A stretch of 25,445 bases of DNA. Origin: JAGLTN01 sp023135255. Lineage in GTDB: Bacteria; Planctomycetota; Phycisphaerae; Sedimentisphaerales; Anaerobacaceae. The stretch spans positions 1 through 25,445 of the forward strand of contig DAOWCP010000028.1 of the NCBI GenBank assembly GCA_030639495.1, given 5' to 3'. Position numbers and translations under genes: made by a program. Of this stretch, positions 22,435 to 25,445 are shown piece by piece. Under the pieces are notes generated by a model. The model did no database searches and was not told the DNA's origin. It was given only the letters and a program-made list of their open reading frames with translations. The number at the start of each line of letters is the position of its first letter. Positions within the stretch are counted from its first letter, which is position 1.

Positions 22435-24162
22435 GTGAATCGGGTGAATAAAGCAGTTATGCAAAATCAGGACTATACAATTTCATATATTCGGGAACAT
22501 AATGTTCTTGACGAAGAAACCCTGCAAAATCTTCTTGAAGAACAGCAGGCAAGCGGTCAAGGTCTAATAAGTATTCTCAGAGAAAATGATGTGGTCAGTG
22601 ATGAACAGTTGACTAAAATAATCGCCGCCACTAATAATATAGAATTCATAAACCTTTCGGCAGACATGGTGGACTCCATGGCTGCTCATATGGTCACACA
22701 TGAGATGGCAAACCAGCATAATATAATTCCAGTAAAGAAAGACGGTAATAATCTACTGATGGCAATGAGCGAACCCTTGAATCTTGCTGTAAGGGATCAG
22801 GTAGAGCTAAGAACAGGTTGTAAGATTATTCCTCTTGCTGCTACGCCGAATGCAATCAAACAGGCGGTTAGATATCACTTCAACGTCCAAAATCTTGCCC
22901 GCCAAACAGTAGCTTCAATGCGACTAAAGGCAAATAGCGGCAAAGATAAGCCTGATAGTACTCAATTTGAGATTAGATCATCACTGATTCCGGATGACCC
23001 TATCACAAGACTTGTTTCTTCAATTATAACCGGTGCTGTCGATGCCGGAGCAAGCGATATACATATTGAACCTCACCAGCCGGATATGAGAGTGCGATAC
23101 CGTATCGATGGACTTCTTCGCGATGCGATAGACATACCATCATCGGCTCAACAGAAAGTGATTTCACACATTAAGATTCTGGCAGATATGGATATATCTG
23201 AAAAACGCATTTCCCAGGACGGTCATATAACACTAAACCACGATAATTGTCATTATGACTTGAGGGTCTCATCATTACCGGGCGTCAATGGTGAAAAGAT
23301 TGTTATCAGAATTCTTGATAAGAGTACCGCCAGATGGTCACTTGAAGAAATCGTCACTTCACCTGACGATAATCAGAAATTCAGGTCGCTGACCAAAAAT
23401 CCTTATGGTATGTTATTGCTGACTGGTCCCACCGGATGTGGCAAAACTACGACCCTGTATTCGGTTTTGCAACTGCTCAACAGTAGTGAAAAAAACATTG
23501 TTACAGTTGAAGACCCCGTTGAGTACTACCTTGATGGGATTACACAGGTACAGGTCAATCCGACTGCCGGCAGGACTTTCGCTTCTGTCCTGCGGAGTAT
23601 ATTGCGACAAGATCCTGACATCATACTTGTGGGCGAGATTCGCGACTTCGAAACTGCTGAAATAGCAGTCAGCGCAGCTCTGACCGGCCATTTGGTACTG
23701 AGTACATTACACACAAATGATGCTACAGGTGCAATTTCACGTTTGATCAATTTTGGGATACCGCCATTTCTTATTGCTTCGTCGCTCCTTGGAACGATTG
23801 CTCAAAGACTCATCCGAACAATCTGCCCGAAATGCAAACAACCCTATACTCCGGTAGCAGAGGAGTTTGACCAACTGTTTAATTTATCTGACAGAGATAA
23901 AAATATCCAGTTGCATCATGGTCAGGGTTGTGATGCCTGTTATCAGACGGGATACTCTGGTCGCAAGGCCATATACGAAATACTGAGCGTCTCACAGCAA
24001 ATCCGCAAAATGATAGTCGATGCAAGCAGTGATGATGCTATCAAGCAACAGGCAGTAAAGGAGGGTATGAAAACTCTTCATAAAAGCGGTATAGAGCAAG
24101 TCCTGAACCACATAACAACACTGGATGAATTAAAGCGTGTCGTTGATATGAGGACAGAGTAA
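22435..24162 (+). CDS. Type II secretion / type IV pilus assembly ATPase (GspE/PilB)
   Basis: 575 residues. The N-terminal MshEN/GspE-N domain (about 15-150), which in relatives can bind cyclic-di-GMP, is followed by the RecA-like ATPase domain. Walker A is GPTGCGKTTT (about 330), the Asp box DPVEY, Walker B ILVGEIRD (about 398) and the His box LSTLHTND. Two cysteine pairs (CPKCKQ near 461 and CDACYQTGYSGR near 498) form the zinc-binding motif of GspE/PilB, which retraction ATPases (PilT) lack. It powers assembly of a pseudopilus or pilus at the inner membrane. The start is uncertain: GTG 22435 lacks a good ribosome site and ATG 22459 is possible. Its TAA overlaps the ATG of the next gene by one base. 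Confidence 0.94.
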   Translation: MNRVNKAVMQNQDYTISYIREHNVLDEETLQNLLEEQQASGQGLISILRENDVVSDEQLTKIIAATNNIEFINLSADMVDSMAAHMVTHEMANQHNIIPVKKDGNNLLMAMSEPLNLAVRDQVELRTGCKIIPLAATPNAIKQAVRYHFNVQNLARQTVASMRLKANSGKDKPDSTQFEIRSSLIPDDPITRLVSSIITGAVDAGASDIHIEPHQPDMRVRYRIDGLLRDAIDIPSSAQQKVISHIKILADMDISEKRISQDGHITLNHDNCHYDLRVSSLPGVNGEKIVIRILDKSTARWSLEEIVTSPDDNQKFRSLTKNPYGMLLLTGPTGCGKTTTLYSVLQLLNSSEKNIVTVEDPVEYYLDGITQVQVNPTAGRTFASVLRSILRQDPDIILVGEIRDFETAEIAVSAALTGHLVLSTLHTNDATGAISRLINFGIPPFLIASSLLGTIAQRLIRTICPKCKQPYTPVAEEFDQLFNLSDRDKNIQLHHGQGCDACYQTGYSGRKAIYEILSVSQQIRKMIVDASSDDAIKQQAVKEGMKTLHKSGIEQVLNHITTLDELKRVVDMRTE

Positions 24163-25358
24163 TGGCAGTCTACGAATACACGGCAAGAGATGAAAATGGA
24201 AACAAATTCACCGGCATTTACAATAATGTCGACGGCATCGCAATGCTTCGGGATGAATTATTCAGGATGGGCAATACCCTTGTCGAAGCTAAACGCAGAA
24301 AATCCGGACCAAAAGGATGTGCGAAGATAAACCAGGCGGAAGTAATCACATTCACCTACAGATTCGCAGCAATGTGTTCGGCAGGATTGTCAATTATCAA
24401 ATCTCTCGAAACGATTGAAGAACAAACCGAAAACCATTCATTCAAATGTGTAATCTCGGATGTCAGGCAAAGCATCGCAAGGGGATCTTCGCTAAAAGAT
24501 GCTTTTGAAAAACACAGAAAACTATTCTCGAATTTTTTCCTTGGAATGATTGAAGCAGGTGAATCCAGCGGGAAACTACCAGAGACTCTCGAAATGAGCG
24601 CAACCTACCTTGAAAAACGCATTGACTTCAAACATAAACTAAAGTCTGCTTTTGTCTACCCTTTCGTTGTAGGTATTATTTCTCTTGCGGCAGTTGCTAT
24701 TCTGGTAATTTTTGTCATACCGGTATTCTCAAAATTATACCGACAGTTGCACATATCATTACCGGGACCTACGCAAGCCCTTGTCAATTTAAGCGTCCTG
24801 GTCAAAGACTGGTGGTGGATGCTGCTGCTGCTCACTGCAGGAGCGGCATTGCTGTTGAAGGTGATCCTGAAGAAACCATATCTAAGAGCCAGATGGGACG
24901 CCTTCATGCTCAACATGCCGATATTTGCAGAACTCAACCAAATGATTGTTGTTTCTCAGTTTATTCGGACGTTTGCTATACTGGTCTCAGCCGGTGTCTC
25001 ATTAATCAGGGCACTGGACGTTGCAAGCCTTGTTGTTCATAATTCAAAAGTCACCGAGATAGCCGCACAGTTGCAACAATCGATAAGAGCAGGTAATCCC
25101 ATTGCAGCTTCCCTGAAAAATTACAAAATCTTTCCTCCTATGGTGGTTCAGTTAGCGGCTTCAGGGGAAGAATCGGGAACATTATCGGATATGCTGAATA
25201 GAGGTGCTGATTTTCTTGATAAAGATATTGATCGAACGATAAAAGCCTTGCTGGTAAAAATTGAACCAGCTATAACGGTTATTATGGGCGTAGTCATTGG
25301 TTTTATACTTATGGCCGTATATCTACCAATGTTTGACTATGTGTCACAGGTTAAATAA
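24162..25358 (+). CDS. Type II secretion / type IV pilus inner-membrane platform protein (GspF/PilC)
   Basis: 398 residues with two T2SSF domains (about 65-190 and 268-392). Each has the family pattern of a helical bundle followed by membrane segments: FRFAAMCSAG-like opening TYRFAAMCSAGLSIIKSLE and GMIEAGESSGKLPETL in the first, and FIRTFAILVSAGVSLIRALD and QLAASGEESGTLSDML in the second. Membrane helices lie near 165-190, 217-235 and at the C-terminus (IEPAITVIMGVVIGFILMAV). It forms the platform that couples the GspE/PilB ATPase to the pilus or pseudopilus subunits. The overlap with gspE/pilB supports one transcript. Pilin, secretin and PilM-type genes, which would decide between secretion and pilus, are not in the window and probably lie to the right. 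Confidence 0.94.
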   Translation: MAVYEYTARDENGNKFTGIYNNVDGIAMLRDELFRMGNTLVEAKRRKSGPKGCAKINQAEVITFTYRFAAMCSAGLSIIKSLETIEEQTENHSFKCVISDVRQSIARGSSLKDAFEKHRKLFSNFFLGMIEAGESSGKLPETLEMSATYLEKRIDFKHKLKSAFVYPFVVGIISLAAVAILVIFVIPVFSKLYRQLHISLPGPTQALVNLSVLVKDWWWMLLLLTAGAALLLKVILKKPYLRARWDAFMLNMPIFAELNQMIVVSQFIRTFAILVSAGVSLIRALDVASLVVHNSKVTEIAAQLQQSIRAGNPIAASLKNYKIFPPMVVQLAASGEESGTLSDMLNRGADFLDKDIDRTIKALLVKIEPAITVIMGVVIGFILMAVYLPMFDYVSQVK

Positions 25359-25445
25359 TAACATTTTTCAGTGAAAATATGAAACTTGCCTCTTTTATGT
25401 GCCGATGTCATGGCAAGTAGTAAAATATGTTAAGAATTTATTTAA

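Noticed and set aside
25383..25417. Inverted repeat ACTTGCC / GGCAAGT after the gspF/pilC homologue as a terminator
   Set aside because: The loop is about 21 bases and no T-run follows, so it is not a convincing terminator.
1..25445. CRISPR array or tandem repeat block
   Set aside because: No regularly spaced direct repeats were seen in any spacer.

Overview
The window looks like chromosome from an anaerobic planctomycete of the Phycisphaerae/Sedimentisphaerales type. This is inferred from gene content, not from a marker gene. The pointers are a PEP-CTERM surface protein, a DUF1080 lipoprotein, a secreted PQQ-like beta-propeller protein, a protein ending in thrombospondin-3 and dockerin-like repeats, an alpha-L-fucosidase fused to a sulfatase-modifying-factor-like domain, an OmcB/DUF11 cell-envelope lipoprotein, and a Rex-controlled hydrogenase-like operon. 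AT-rich spacers and frequent strand switches are seen throughout.

Layout. (1) 1-4300, minus strand: rex, then a 4Fe-4S protein (HydB/AsrA-like), an FAD/NAD(P)/2Fe-2S reductase (HydG/AsrB-like), a polyferredoxin, a NuoH/EchB-like membrane subunit and the start of a NuoB/EchC-like subunit that runs off the left edge. A TTGACA promoter and a Rex-type operator precede rex. Together these suggest a membrane-bound, NAD(H)-linked group 4 hydrogenase or related complex under redox control. (2) 4558-6289, minus: a receiver-only response regulator and a membrane histidine kinase. (3) 6640-6681: a 3' half of tRNA-Arg(CCU) with no 5' half, which resembles the attachment-site scar of an integrated element. 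(4) 6741-12922: secreted or surface genes, namely a PQQ-like propeller, a DUF1080 lipoprotein, a rhodanese/TSP3/dockerin protein, a PEP-CTERM protein, a transposase remnant and the GH29-SUMF1 fusion. (5) 13595-15187: an OmcB-like DUF11 lipoprotein with a long leader and a strong terminator. (6) 15524-19480: a tight three-gene operon of a lysophospholipase-like hydrolase, a CPBP membrane protease and an acyltransferase/acyl-ACP synthetase fusion (Aas-like), probably for membrane-lipid turnover. A second transposase remnant follows. (7) 19734-22160, minus: a response regulator and a receiver-PAS-PAS-histidine kinase. (8) 22435-25358, plus: gspE/pilB and gspF/pilC homologues, the start of a type II secretion or type IV pilus cluster that continues off the right edge.

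No CRISPR array, rRNA or intact tRNA was seen. Nothing here is clearly a wholly new system. The items most worth a second look are the Rex/HydBG/Ech-type operon beside a tRNA attachment scar, the GH29-SUMF1 fusion lacking one FGE copper cysteine, the exported rhodanese-TSP3-dockerin protein and the lipid-remodelling operon with a CPBP protease.
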